Below are positions 17,820 to 26,496 of a stretch of DNA of 32,286 nucleotides, in pieces. The notes beneath the pieces were generated by a model. It worked only from the letters and a program-made list of their open reading frames with translations. It searched no databases and was not told where the DNA came from. This DNA comes from Spirochaetota bacterium (GTDB taxonomy: Bacteria > Spirochaetota > B62-G9). Positions within the stretch are counted from its first letter, which is position 1, and each line of letters begins with the position of its first letter. Made by a program: the position numbers and the translations under genes. The stretch spans positions 1-32,286 of the forward strand of contig QNBN01000005.1 of NCBI GenBank assembly GCA_003645695.1. Direction: 5' to 3'.

Positions 17820-18173
17820 ATGTACTATTTAATTATTCAACTTTTCAAACAAGAATATAAAGAGGATCTTTTTCTGGCTTTTACCAGTTGTGGAATAAAG
17901 AAAGCAACCTTTGTAGAAGGATTCAACTTAGATAAAACACTTCAGGAAGAATTTTCCCTCTTTAAAGGTATTATCCCCTCTAAAGAACAGATGGAAAGAT
18001 ACTCAATAATGGTTCATTCAATCGTCGAAAAAAAAGAGGATATTGATGATCTAATAAATCTATTAATAGAATCTGGCATAGATATAGATAATGAAGAAAT
18101 AATGCGTATTGTTCTTCTCCCTGTAATTCGAGTAAAGGATTCTGATATCGACTGGAAAAACGAAAATCTTTAA
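17820..18173 (+). CDS. Small conserved-looking protein, possibly PII-like fold
   Basis: 117 aa; ATG 2 nt after the antiporter stop; N-terminal YYLIIQLFKQEYKEDLFLAFTSCGIKKATFVEGF resembles the first beta-alpha-beta of PII-like proteins (fold guess only). Confidence 0.5.
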   Translation: MYYLIIQLFKQEYKEDLFLAFTSCGIKKATFVEGFNLDKTLQEEFSLFKGIIPSKEQMERYSIMVHSIVEKKEDIDDLINLLIESGIDIDNEEIMRIVLLPVIRVKDSDIDWKNENL

Positions 18174-18222
18174 AATAAAAAATATTATTCATCTTTGATT
18201 CTACTTAAAAAGGTAGAACGCT

Positions 18223-18351
18223 GTAATTTCGTGCCTTGATTAATCAAGGCTAAAAATCTTTTTTTGCATAAAATATTTCGTAGCTTTGCTCAAAAGAGCA
18301 TTCCATTCCGTTATATTCGAAAACAAAAGATAGAGCTACTCTTGAAATGAT
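18223..18351. repeat. Degenerate family A repeat, copy 4
   Basis: taatttcgtgccttgattaatcaaggctaaaaatct...tttcgtagctttgctcaaaagagcattccattccgtt...tgaaatgat; right half parallels copy 2 (ttcgtcgctttgctcaaaattgcactccgttcgaaatgac). Confidence 0.75.
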
Positions 18352-18458
18352 AAAATCCATTTTTTAGTACAGTCCTATCTATTTTATAAATAAATAGTAG
18401 CATAAGAGTTAGGATTTAATGCATATTTTCGTCATTCGTTTCACAGTTGGAATTTTAC

Positions 18459-19310
18459 CTAACCCTTAACAGCTCCTCCTGCTAATCCCTGCACCAGCTG
18501 CTTTTCTATCAAGAAAAATAAAACTACAACCGGTATGAGAGCAAAGAAAGAAGCCGCCATTAAATACTGCCACTGAACCATCCACCTTCCGATAAAATTG
18601 TACAAACCTACGGTTAATGGCCTCTTATCCATCGTTTTAATAAAGGTTAATGCGAACATAAATTCATTCCAGGATGCTATAAATGAATATATAACTGTGG
18701 TTACAACCCCAGGCATTGCAATCGGGATCATAATTTTATATATTGTACTTACCCTATTACATCCATCTATTAATGCCGCTTCCTCAATTTCCTTTGGTAT
18801 TGATTGAAAATAACCGTTTAACATCCATATATTAAAAGCCAAGGTAAAAACAGAATTGACAAGTATCAAAGAGATGTAAGTATTCAAAAGATGGAGCTTT
18901 GACATTATTTTAAAGAGAGAAATTATCACAATAACCGGCGAAAACATCTGAACAACTAAAAACATATACAGAAGAAAGTGTCTTCCTTTAAATCGCAATC
19001 GTGCTACAGCATAAGCTGCAGGAATACAAAGAAGCGTATTTAATATTGTTGAGCCAGATGCTATTATAAAGCTATTTAGAAAATACTTGGCCATAGGGTA
19101 TTTTGTCCAAATAACCTTAAAGTTCTCCCATGCTATCCTCTTAGGAATCCAGAATGGTGGTTTTGAGTAAACCTGATTAAAATCCTTTAGCATTGTCGAT
19201 ATCATAACGAAAAAAGGAAAAAGTAAAAATAGAATGATAACAGTTGCCCAAAAATATATAAATGCCTTTTTCAAGCCAACATTTTTCTCAACCAAGGTAT
19301 TACTCCTCAC
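18459..19310 (-). CDS. Carbohydrate ABC transporter permease (MalG/UgpE-like)
   Basis: 283 aa; 6 TM; EAA loop EEAALIDGCNRVSTIYKIMIPIAMPGVVTT. Confidence 0.94.
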   Translation of the reverse strand: MRSNTLVEKNVGLKKAFIYFWATVIILFLLFPFFVMISTMLKDFNQVYSKPPFWIPKRIAWENFKVIWTKYPMAKYFLNSFIIASGSTILNTLLCIPAAYAVARLRFKGRHFLLYMFLVVQMFSPVIVIISLFKIMSKLHLLNTYISLILVNSVFTLAFNIWMLNGYFQSIPKEIEEAALIDGCNRVSTIYKIMIPIAMPGVVTTVIYSFIASWNEFMFALTFIKTMDKRPLTVGLYNFIGRWMVQWQYLMAASFFALIPVVVLFFLIEKQLVQGLAGGAVKG

Positions 19311-20202
19311 CTTTAAAATAAAATCTTGAATATATTATACTTACTCCAAGAAGTATAAAAAATGTAATCACCGCCATAGCAGAAGCTGGCCCAAATCTAA
19401 GAAAATTAAATGAGTATTTATAGATAAATGTTATAAGTATGTCCGTGGTATTTATTGGCCCGCCTTTTGTAAGAATATATATGGTATTAAAATCGTTGAA
19501 AGTCCATAGGGTTGAAAGTAGAGTTGCAATTACCAGAATATTTTTTAACAACGGTAACGTAATAAACCTAAATTTCTGCCATTGATTAACGCCATCGACC
19601 ACAGCAGATTCATAAATATCCTTTGGAATAGCCTGGAGGCCTGCCAAAAAAACAAGAGACATAAACGGGATCCCAATCCATATATCAACCCAAATTGCAG
19701 CGAAAAAAGCAGGTATAGGGTATGCGAGCCAGTAAGGAGGATGCTGTGTAATATGCAGCATTTTCAATGTCTGGTTTAAAAGTCCAAAATCAGCATTATA
19801 AACCCACTGCCAGAGCATAACACTAATAGGAACTGAAGACGCCCAAGGCAGTATTAAAAGGGTTCTGTAAACACGCCTACCTTTGTACTCTACATTTAAC
19901 AATAAAGCAATAACAATGCCAAATAGTGTTTTGGTAAGTACAGCAAGACCTGTCCACAAGAATGACCTTCCAAGCACAGCCCAGAAATCCTTAATAAGAA
20001 AGATCTGCTTAAAATTACATATACCACAAAATTTAAGGATCTTCCCAAACTTGTTAGTTTTAAATAGTGACATTAAAAAGACATAAACAATCGGATAAAA
20101 CATAAAAAGAATTAAAAATACTGTTCCCGGTATCAAAAGCAAATATGCAAGCTTTGATTCCGTTGTCCAAAAATGGCCCTTCTTCGCTAATGCTGTATCC
20201 AT
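19300..20202 (-). CDS. Carbohydrate ABC transporter permease (MalF/UgpA-like)
   Basis: 300 aa; 6 TM; YESAVVDGVNQWQKFRFITLPLLKNI; overlaps the next gene by 11 nt. Confidence 0.94.
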   Translation of the reverse strand: MDTALAKKGHFWTTESKLAYLLLIPGTVFLILFMFYPIVYVFLMSLFKTNKFGKILKFCGICNFKQIFLIKDFWAVLGRSFLWTGLAVLTKTLFGIVIALLLNVEYKGRRVYRTLLILPWASSVPISVMLWQWVYNADFGLLNQTLKMLHITQHPPYWLAYPIPAFFAAIWVDIWIGIPFMSLVFLAGLQAIPKDIYESAVVDGVNQWQKFRFITLPLLKNILVIATLLSTLWTFNDFNTIYILTKGGPINTTDILITFIYKYSFNFLRFGPASAMAVITFFILLGVSIIYSRFYFKGEE

Positions 20203-20237
20203 AACCTACCCAATATAGTATTTAGAAAAGTGAAATG

Positions 20238-20356
20238 ATAGGCACGTAGACCTTATGTAATGATAAATACCTTGCTTTGCCTATTTCGTCCTATACTATG
20301 AAAAATTATTTTTAAGTAACCTCGATTATTCTATTTTAACATTCTAATTAAAACTT
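20238..20356 (+). repeat. Intergenic repeat family B, copy B3
   Basis: ataggcacgtagacctt...ctttgcctatttcgtcctatactatgaaaaattatttttaagtaacc...taattaaaact aligns with B2. Confidence 0.65.
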
Positions 20357-20361
20357 AAATA

Positions 20362-20396
20362 AAAAGCCCCGGCTAAGTGTACCGGGGCATTTTTTA
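20362..20396 (-). terminator. Terminator hairpin after the sugar SBP gene (possibly bidirectional)
   Basis: GCCCCGG-CTAAGTGTA-CCGGGGC flanked by A-run and T-run. Confidence 0.88.
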
Positions 20397-20406
20397 CAGT
20401 TATTAG

Positions 20407-21663
20407 CTACATTCCCCTTATAGCATCAATCTGTTTTGCAGCATTATCAAGAGCTTCTTTAGGTGTTGCTTTTCCAAGGAAAACTTGTCCAATTGCGTTC
20501 CATATTATATCTGTACATTCTGTCCATTCAGCAACCAGTGGCCATCCTTTTGCATGAGCACCAGCCTCTGTCATAACCTTGTATACCTTTGACTGAAAAT
20601 ATGGATCCTTGCTTGCAGATTTTGTAACAGGCGGAAATCCTATAAGCTTCTGGAACGGTATCTGAACCTCATCTGAATAGAAGTAATCGAGGAATTTGCC
20701 AACCATCTCTTTATTTTTTGAAGAATTAAAGAATGCAATGGAATCAGTTACCATTAACGTCATTGGCTTGTATCCTTCAAAGTAAGGCATCTGGGATACA
20801 TCCCATTTGAATGGTACATTCTTTGCCTTCAAAATAGCAGGAGTGAATCCACCTGTCATCATCATCGCCAAATGTCCACTAACCATAAGATCCTGAAGTT
20901 CATCCCTTGTATAGTTTGTAACTGCAGGCTCTGTTACTTTATATTTATTGACTAGATCGTTCATAAAAGTTAGAGCCTTCACTCCGGCCTCGCTGTTTAC
21001 AGTACATTTTCCGAGGCTTCCATCAGGATTCCTGGCAAAGAAATCTCCACCTGCTCCATAGAAGTAGTATACAAACTCAGTCAGCTCTGCGTACTTCTTT
21101 CCGCTCATTCCCACACCATAGAGATCAGGAGGATTGTTTACTTTTTTTGCAATATCAAGCATTTCTTCAAATGTCGAGGGAGGATTCTGGATTAAATCAG
21201 ACCTGTAAACCATAAATCTTGGACCCCAAGCATCAGGCAAAGCCAGAAGCTTGCCATTTACGACAGCCTCTTTTATACTTGGTAAAATATTATCCAGAGT
21301 TTCTTTTGATACCCATTTTTCAGGCATTTCAAGCTGATCCTTAAACTCCAGTACCCATCTGGTTCCTATAATTGAGAGATCAGGAGGATTGTCGCCACCA
21401 AGGCTGGTCACAAGCCTATCATGAACCTGGTTCCATGGTGTTGAGATTACCGTAAGAGTAGCATTGGGATATTTTTTCTCAAATCCTTCTTTCATCTGCT
21501 TGGCAAATTCAGGGGTTAAACCATCGTACTCTGCCCATATTATACTGATATTTGCCTTTTCAGCCTTCCCCTTTTCCTCTTTCGTTCCTCCATTGAAAAA
21601 TAAAAAGAGGGAAACAATGGCTATAAAACTAACCAATAAAATAAAATACTTTCTTTTCTTCAT
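20407..21663 (-). CDS. Extracellular sugar-type ABC substrate-binding protein (family 1)
   Basis: Signal peptide from MKKRKYFILLVSFIAIVSLFLFF; ISIIWAEYDGLTPEFAKQMKEGFEKKYP, PDLSIIGTRW, HLAMMMTGGFTPAIL; start moved from 21711 to the internal ATG at 21663 with a good SD (aaggagtgg). Confidence 0.92.
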   Translation of the reverse strand: MKKRKYFILLVSFIAIVSLFLFFNGGTKEEKGKAEKANISIIWAEYDGLTPEFAKQMKEGFEKKYPNATLTVISTPWNQVHDRLVTSLGGDNPPDLSIIGTRWVLEFKDQLEMPEKWVSKETLDNILPSIKEAVVNGKLLALPDAWGPRFMVYRSDLIQNPPSTFEEMLDIAKKVNNPPDLYGVGMSGKKYAELTEFVYYFYGAGGDFFARNPDGSLGKCTVNSEAGVKALTFMNDLVNKYKVTEPAVTNYTRDELQDLMVSGHLAMMMTGGFTPAILKAKNVPFKWDVSQMPYFEGYKPMTLMVTDSIAFFNSSKNKEMVGKFLDYFYSDEVQIPFQKLIGFPPVTKSASKDPYFQSKVYKVMTEAGAHAKGWPLVAEWTECTDIIWNAIGQVFLGKATPKEALDNAAKQIDAIRGM

Positions 21664-21732
21664 ACTTCCACTCCTTATAATGAATTTACAATGATCTTTT
21701 ATATCATACAATCATAAACTTGTCAATTAAAA

Positions 21733-23361
21733 TTATATCTCACTTTTATCCTGTGAAATTTTGGAATTAATTCTATTTAAGAGTTTTAGCGAAGGAAAAT
21801 CAGGGTTTAACAGTTTATTTACCTTTTTAAACTCTGTAGCTGCTACTTCATAGTTATCTTCAAAATACATCTCAAGTCCATGCTGATACAATTTAATAGC
21901 ATAATCTATACTGGTATTTTCATCTAAAAAAACCTCATATATCTCTCTATATTCTTCTTTTTCATTAATCTTTAATCTATCGAGTTTCCTGTATTTCAAC
22001 TTTGCACTTTCAATCGTACCCCCTGAATCTGTAACACAGTGAACCCCATATTCTTCAGCTAATTCCATCAATTCTCTGGATAAGTCTACAACCTTACCAA
22101 TGACTATGATGTTACTTCCTATAACCCCTGTTATTCCATTTCCATAAGTTATACCTATTGCATCTTTCCATGATACTCCTGTAAAGTTTTTTTCATTGTT
22201 TCTTCTTAAAATCCAGTTATGTATTTCTTTCGCAGTAAGTATCGCGGCATTGAAGGAGCTGCCATAATCTATTTTATTATTCGGAGAAAGTCCAAATACC
22301 GCATTAAAGTAATTGCCTTCGAAATGATTTATAAAACCATTTTTACTTTTTACTATGGAACTAACACGCCTGAAGAGGCGTTCAAGCTCTCTGGTAATAA
22401 CTTCTGGATAAACCTCCATTATTTGAGTAAAATAATCAATCAATTTAAAAGAAATAACTGAAACTGGCATTTTTCTGTTTGAAAATTGTTCTACAAATTT
22501 TTCATCCACCCTTTCTAGGTCCTGGATTTCTAATGAATACTTTTTATAGTAATAAGCAAGCTTCCTTAAATTACTTCTCTGCTTTGTGATTTCTTTTATT
22601 TTATTTTCTTGGCGCCGTATCGTTAAGTTTATACGTTTAACCATCCTGTTATAGCTTTCAACAAGCTGTTTCTTTAAACTCTGATGGTAATAGTCTTTCC
22701 CTTCTATTTCTCTCAGATTGACGGAACCATCAGTTAAATTAAATGCATCTTTAAACCCCTTTGTAATTTCATTGAAAAATCTGGTATCTTCTTTATTTTT
22801 CTTTATATCAAAAATTATATAAATCAATAACATAATAAAATACAACAATGCTATTAAAAAAAGAGCCATATTTCTATAATAAAAAATTCCACGCCTGCTA
22901 TTGTAGATCAAAATTGATAGATCAATAGGTTTGTAGTAAAAATAATATCCTAAAGTATCAGTTGTTTCAACTCTTCCTTCAATCCTACCGCTGGTGAGTT
23001 TTTCTATTTTGCTATCTATTGTTCTTTCATTGGAGTATTCTGGATAGATTATTTTTCCTGTACTTCTCTCAAAAAAGGCCATGCTATATTGATTCTCGAT
23101 TCTATAGTAGGATAAAATGCCTGCAATTTCTTTCTTTAATTTTTTTTCTTCTATTTTTCCATTTACGATTTCTGGTTCTAGAATTTCCAAACCTGAAATG
23201 ATAAACTTAATATTATTCCTGCATTCATTAAAAAACCTTTGCTCAATTTCATGGCTGTATACTATATCTATTGTAATGAGTATTGAAAAAAGGAATATTA
23301 GGCCTATGACAATTTTAATAATGATTGATATCTTTTTATTATCTATCATTAGTCTATTCAT
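21733..23361 (-). CDS. Membrane-anchored protein with class III adenylate/guanylate cyclase homology domain, probably catalytically inactive, and a short C-terminal TPR-like tail
   Basis: 542 aa; TM helix near N-terminus, periplasmic region, second TM (FLIALLYFIMLLIYIIF), coiled region, then VSVISFKLIDYFTQIM...NHFEGNYFNAVFGLSP...GITYGNGITGVIGSNIIVIGKVVDLSRELMELAEEYGVHCVTDSG. Confidence 0.8.
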   Translation of the reverse strand: MNRLMIDNKKISIIIKIVIGLIFLFSILITIDIVYSHEIEQRFFNECRNNIKFIISGLEILEPEIVNGKIEEKKLKKEIAGILSYYRIENQYSMAFFERSTGKIIYPEYSNERTIDSKIEKLTSGRIEGRVETTDTLGYYFYYKPIDLSILIYNSRRGIFYYRNMALFLIALLYFIMLLIYIIFDIKKNKEDTRFFNEITKGFKDAFNLTDGSVNLREIEGKDYYHQSLKKQLVESYNRMVKRINLTIRRQENKIKEITKQRSNLRKLAYYYKKYSLEIQDLERVDEKFVEQFSNRKMPVSVISFKLIDYFTQIMEVYPEVITRELERLFRRVSSIVKSKNGFINHFEGNYFNAVFGLSPNNKIDYGSSFNAAILTAKEIHNWILRRNNEKNFTGVSWKDAIGITYGNGITGVIGSNIIVIGKVVDLSRELMELAEEYGVHCVTDSGGTIESAKLKYRKLDRLKINEKEEYREIYEVFLDENTSIDYAIKLYQHGLEMYFEDNYEVAATEFKKVNKLLNPDFPSLKLLNRINSKISQDKSEI

Positions 23362-24643
23362 CTACCCTTTTAATACGTGCTCCTATTTTTGCCAATCTTT
23401 CTTCGAGTTTATAGTAACCCCTATCAATCTGTCCTATATTATGTATTACACTTTTTCCTTCCGCACACAAGCTTGCTATCAGTAGGGCCATCCCAGCTCT
23501 AATATCCGGGCTAACTAATTCAGATGCGTACAATTTTGACGGACCTGCTATAACTACTCTATGCGGGTCACACAATACAATCCTCGCACCCATGCTGACC
23601 AGCTTGTCAACAAAAAATAATCTTCCATCAAACATCTTTTCAAAAATTAACACAGTACCACTTGCCTGGGTTGCCGTTACTACTGCAATACTGGTTAAAT
23701 CTGATGGGAAACCAGGCCATGGAGCGTCGTATATCGTAGGTATTTCTCCAAAATGATCATTTTTAATTACCAATCTCTGTTTGCCAGGGACTAATACATT
23801 GTTGCCATCTATTTCGACTTCAACTCCAATTTTAGAAAAATAATATTTTATAATCGGCAGATGTTCGGTTTCTGCGTTTTCAATGATAAGTTCTCCTCCC
23901 GTAACAGCGGCAAGTGAAATAAAACTTCCCACCTCTATATGATCCCCAATAATCCTCCATTCACCGCCAGATAACCCGCTACTACCAAACACCTCAAGAA
24001 CGTTGCTACCACAACCCTTAATATGTCCCCCAAGTTTCTGCAAGAAGTTTATTAAGTTCTGGACGTGAGGCTCCGAAGCTGCATTTTTAATAGTTGTTTT
24101 ACCTTTTGCTAGACTGCTTGCCATTATTGCATTCTCTGTTGCAGTTACACTTGGCTCATCTAAAAAGATTACGGCTCCTTCTAATCTTTCTGCCTCTATA
24201 AAAAATCCTCTTCTCTCAGTTCTAACCTTAGCGCCCAGTGTTTCGAGAGCATAAAAATGTGTATCAAGCCTTCTTCGACCAATAACATCACCACCAGGGG
24301 GTGGAAAAGAGATATTTTTACCTCTTGCAATAAGAGGCCCTGCAAGCAGAATAGATGCTCTGATCTCACTAGCATACTTCTTTTCAATCACAATTGTTTT
24401 TTCCGAAGGGATATTAGTTTTAATCCTTAAACTATCCTCCGATAGCCATTGAACTTCAGAACCGATGCTTTTCAACAGTGCTACCATCATTTCAACATCC
24501 TTTATCCTCGGCACATTACTCAATTGAACTTCATCATCAGTTAGAAGCGTTGCTGCAAGTATCGGGAGAGCTGCATTTTTATTACCTGTTGGTTTTATTC
24601 TTCCAGAAAGTGAGTAACCACCCTCAACAACAAATTTTTCCAT
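23354..24643 (-). CDS. murA: UDP-N-acetylglucosamine 1-carboxyvinyltransferase with Asp at the catalytic Cys position
   Basis: 429 aa; GRIKPTGNKNAALPILAATLL, RASILLAGPLIARGKNISFPPPGGDVIGRRRLDTH, TENAIMASSLAKGKT, PWPGFPSDLTSIAVV, SPDIRAGMALLIASL. Confidence 0.96.
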   Translation of the reverse strand: MEKFVVEGGYSLSGRIKPTGNKNAALPILAATLLTDDEVQLSNVPRIKDVEMMVALLKSIGSEVQWLSEDSLRIKTNIPSEKTIVIEKKYASEIRASILLAGPLIARGKNISFPPPGGDVIGRRRLDTHFYALETLGAKVRTERRGFFIEAERLEGAVIFLDEPSVTATENAIMASSLAKGKTTIKNAASEPHVQNLINFLQKLGGHIKGCGSNVLEVFGSSGLSGGEWRIIGDHIEVGSFISLAAVTGGELIIENAETEHLPIIKYYFSKIGVEVEIDGNNVLVPGKQRLVIKNDHFGEIPTIYDAPWPGFPSDLTSIAVVTATQASGTVLIFEKMFDGRLFFVDKLVSMGARIVLCDPHRVVIAGPSKLYASELVSPDIRAGMALLIASLCAEGKSVIHNIGQIDRGYYKLEERLAKIGARIKRVDE

Positions 24644-24948
24644 ATTAAACCACCCAGATATAAAATATTTTATTTAAATATAAGCTTACTATAAAAACCA
24701 ATTTTTGTCCTTTCGAGTAAAGAAATAAAGTTTTTAGAATATGTCTACTCTATTATATAACTTTATTTTATAATAAACTATAAAAAAACCTTCAACTTTT
24801 ATTTGTAATACAACCATATTATCATCATATTAAATAAGTTGAGTTAATTGGTAAAAGTCCTAAGAAATTCTGATAAATTACCAAATTTTTATTAGCTTAA
24901 ACTTTGACTTAGATTCACATCTCACACACTATTTTTGGAGGAAGTTGT

Positions 24949-26412
24949 ATGAACACAGTAAGAACCAGATTTGCTCCCAGTCCTACCGGCTTTCTTCATA
25001 TTGGCGGACTTCGAACTGCTCTTTTTGCTTTTCTATTTGCAAGGCATAATAGAGGTAAATTCATATTAAGGATTGAAGATACAGATAGAACACGATATAT
25101 CGAGGAAGCACTTGATGATATCATAGAATCATTAAAATGGATAGGAATTAATTGGGATGAAGGTCCGGATATAGGAGGACCCTTTGCTCCCTACAAACAA
25201 TCAGAGAGAAAGTCTATCTATAGTGAATATGCCCATAAATTAATTGAACTTGGAAACGCTTATAAATGTTTCTGTTCGCAGGAGAGACTTGAAAAGCTAA
25301 GAGAAGAGCAGAAAAAAAGGGGTATTAAAATCGGTTACGATAGGCACTGTAGGAATCTTTCAAAGAAGGAGATACAGAAAAAAGAGAACCAGGGTATTCC
25401 TTATGTAATAAGATTAAAGGCCCCTCTAAAGGGCGAAACTATCTTTAATGACAGTATTAGGGGAGAGATAACTGTTCAAAATCAAATGCTGGATGATCTA
25501 GTTCTGTTAAAATCGGATGGATACCCAACTTATCATCTTGCAAACGTAGTTGACGATCATCTCATGAAAATTACACATGTCATAAGGGGTGAAGAATGGA
25601 TTTCCAGTACTCCAAAGCATATCCTGATATACAATGCTTTCAATTGGGATTGCCCGGAGTTTGCTCATGTTCCCGTAATTTTAGCACCTGGGGGTGGTAA
25701 GTTATCTAAAAGGCATGGAGCAACAACAGTAAAGGAGTTCAGAGAAAAAGGTTATTTAAGCGAGGCTCTTTTAAACTTTATAGCACTCTTAGGATGGTCT
25801 TATAATGATAAAACGGATATTCTTGATATGAAAACTCTTATTGAAAACTTTACCCTCGAGAGAATTAATAAATCATCAGCAGTATTTTCATACGAAAAAC
25901 TGGATTGGTATAATGGAATTTATATCAGGAAAAAAACTCATTCAGAACTATTTGAACTAATAAAACCCTTTATTATCAAATCCCAACTTCTAAACGAGGA
26001 AGAGATAGAAAAAAATAGAGACTATATCTTAAAAATTATACCACTAATTCAGGAGAGACTAAAATACCTTTCAGACGTAAGAGAATGGATGTGGTTTTTC
26101 TTTGATAAACATTTTAAAATAAAAGATACGAAATATCTTATACCGAAAGGTTTAACAAAAGAAGAAACAATTGACCTGTTTAAAAAGGTAAAAGAAAGGA
26201 TATCTTCTTTAGAAGAGTTTACCAGTACACAAATTGAAAATGCCTTAAGAGATTTAATTAAAGAGCTCGAACTAAAACCAAAACAATTTTTCCTTCCCTT
26301 AAGGGTGGCTGTTACGGGCACCAGAGTTTCTCCTGGATTATTTGAAACAATGGAGGTACTTGGTAAGGAACGAATTATTGAAAGATTAAATAGGGCTATC
26401 TTACTTCTATAA
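24949..26412 (+). CDS. gltX: Glutamyl-tRNA synthetase
   Basis: 487 aa; RFAPSPTGFLHIGGLRTALFAFLFARHNRGKFILRIEDTDRTR (HIGH-type motif), KLSKRHGATTV (KMSKS-type); SD ggagg. Confidence 0.97.
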   Translation: MNTVRTRFAPSPTGFLHIGGLRTALFAFLFARHNRGKFILRIEDTDRTRYIEEALDDIIESLKWIGINWDEGPDIGGPFAPYKQSERKSIYSEYAHKLIELGNAYKCFCSQERLEKLREEQKKRGIKIGYDRHCRNLSKKEIQKKENQGIPYVIRLKAPLKGETIFNDSIRGEITVQNQMLDDLVLLKSDGYPTYHLANVVDDHLMKITHVIRGEEWISSTPKHILIYNAFNWDCPEFAHVPVILAPGGGKLSKRHGATTVKEFREKGYLSEALLNFIALLGWSYNDKTDILDMKTLIENFTLERINKSSAVFSYEKLDWYNGIYIRKKTHSELFELIKPFIIKSQLLNEEEIEKNRDYILKIIPLIQERLKYLSDVREWMWFFFDKHFKIKDTKYLIPKGLTKEETIDLFKKVKERISSLEEFTSTQIENALRDLIKELELKPKQFFLPLRVAVTGTRVSPGLFETMEVLGKERIIERLNRAILLL

Positions 26413-26496
26413 TTAAACTTTTCTTGCCTTATCAATTCTCGTTTAATTACATTTGAGCTATACTTAAAACCCCTATTAAATGCTAAAGGTTATAAG

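Noticed and set aside
18352-18458. Additional family B copy downstream of the malG-like gene
   Set aside because: Only short matches (for example a gttaggatttaa-like stretch) could be found; not enough to call.
24660-24948. Possible T-box or riboswitch in the gltX leader
   Set aside because: The leader is AT-rich with a weak AATTGGTAA/TTACCAAATT pairing but I find no T-box core motif (TGGNACCGCG-like) or terminator/antiterminator.
26049-26435. 128-aa minus-strand ORF antisense to gltX 3' end
   Set aside because: Opposite a core gene with clear motifs; no independent evidence.
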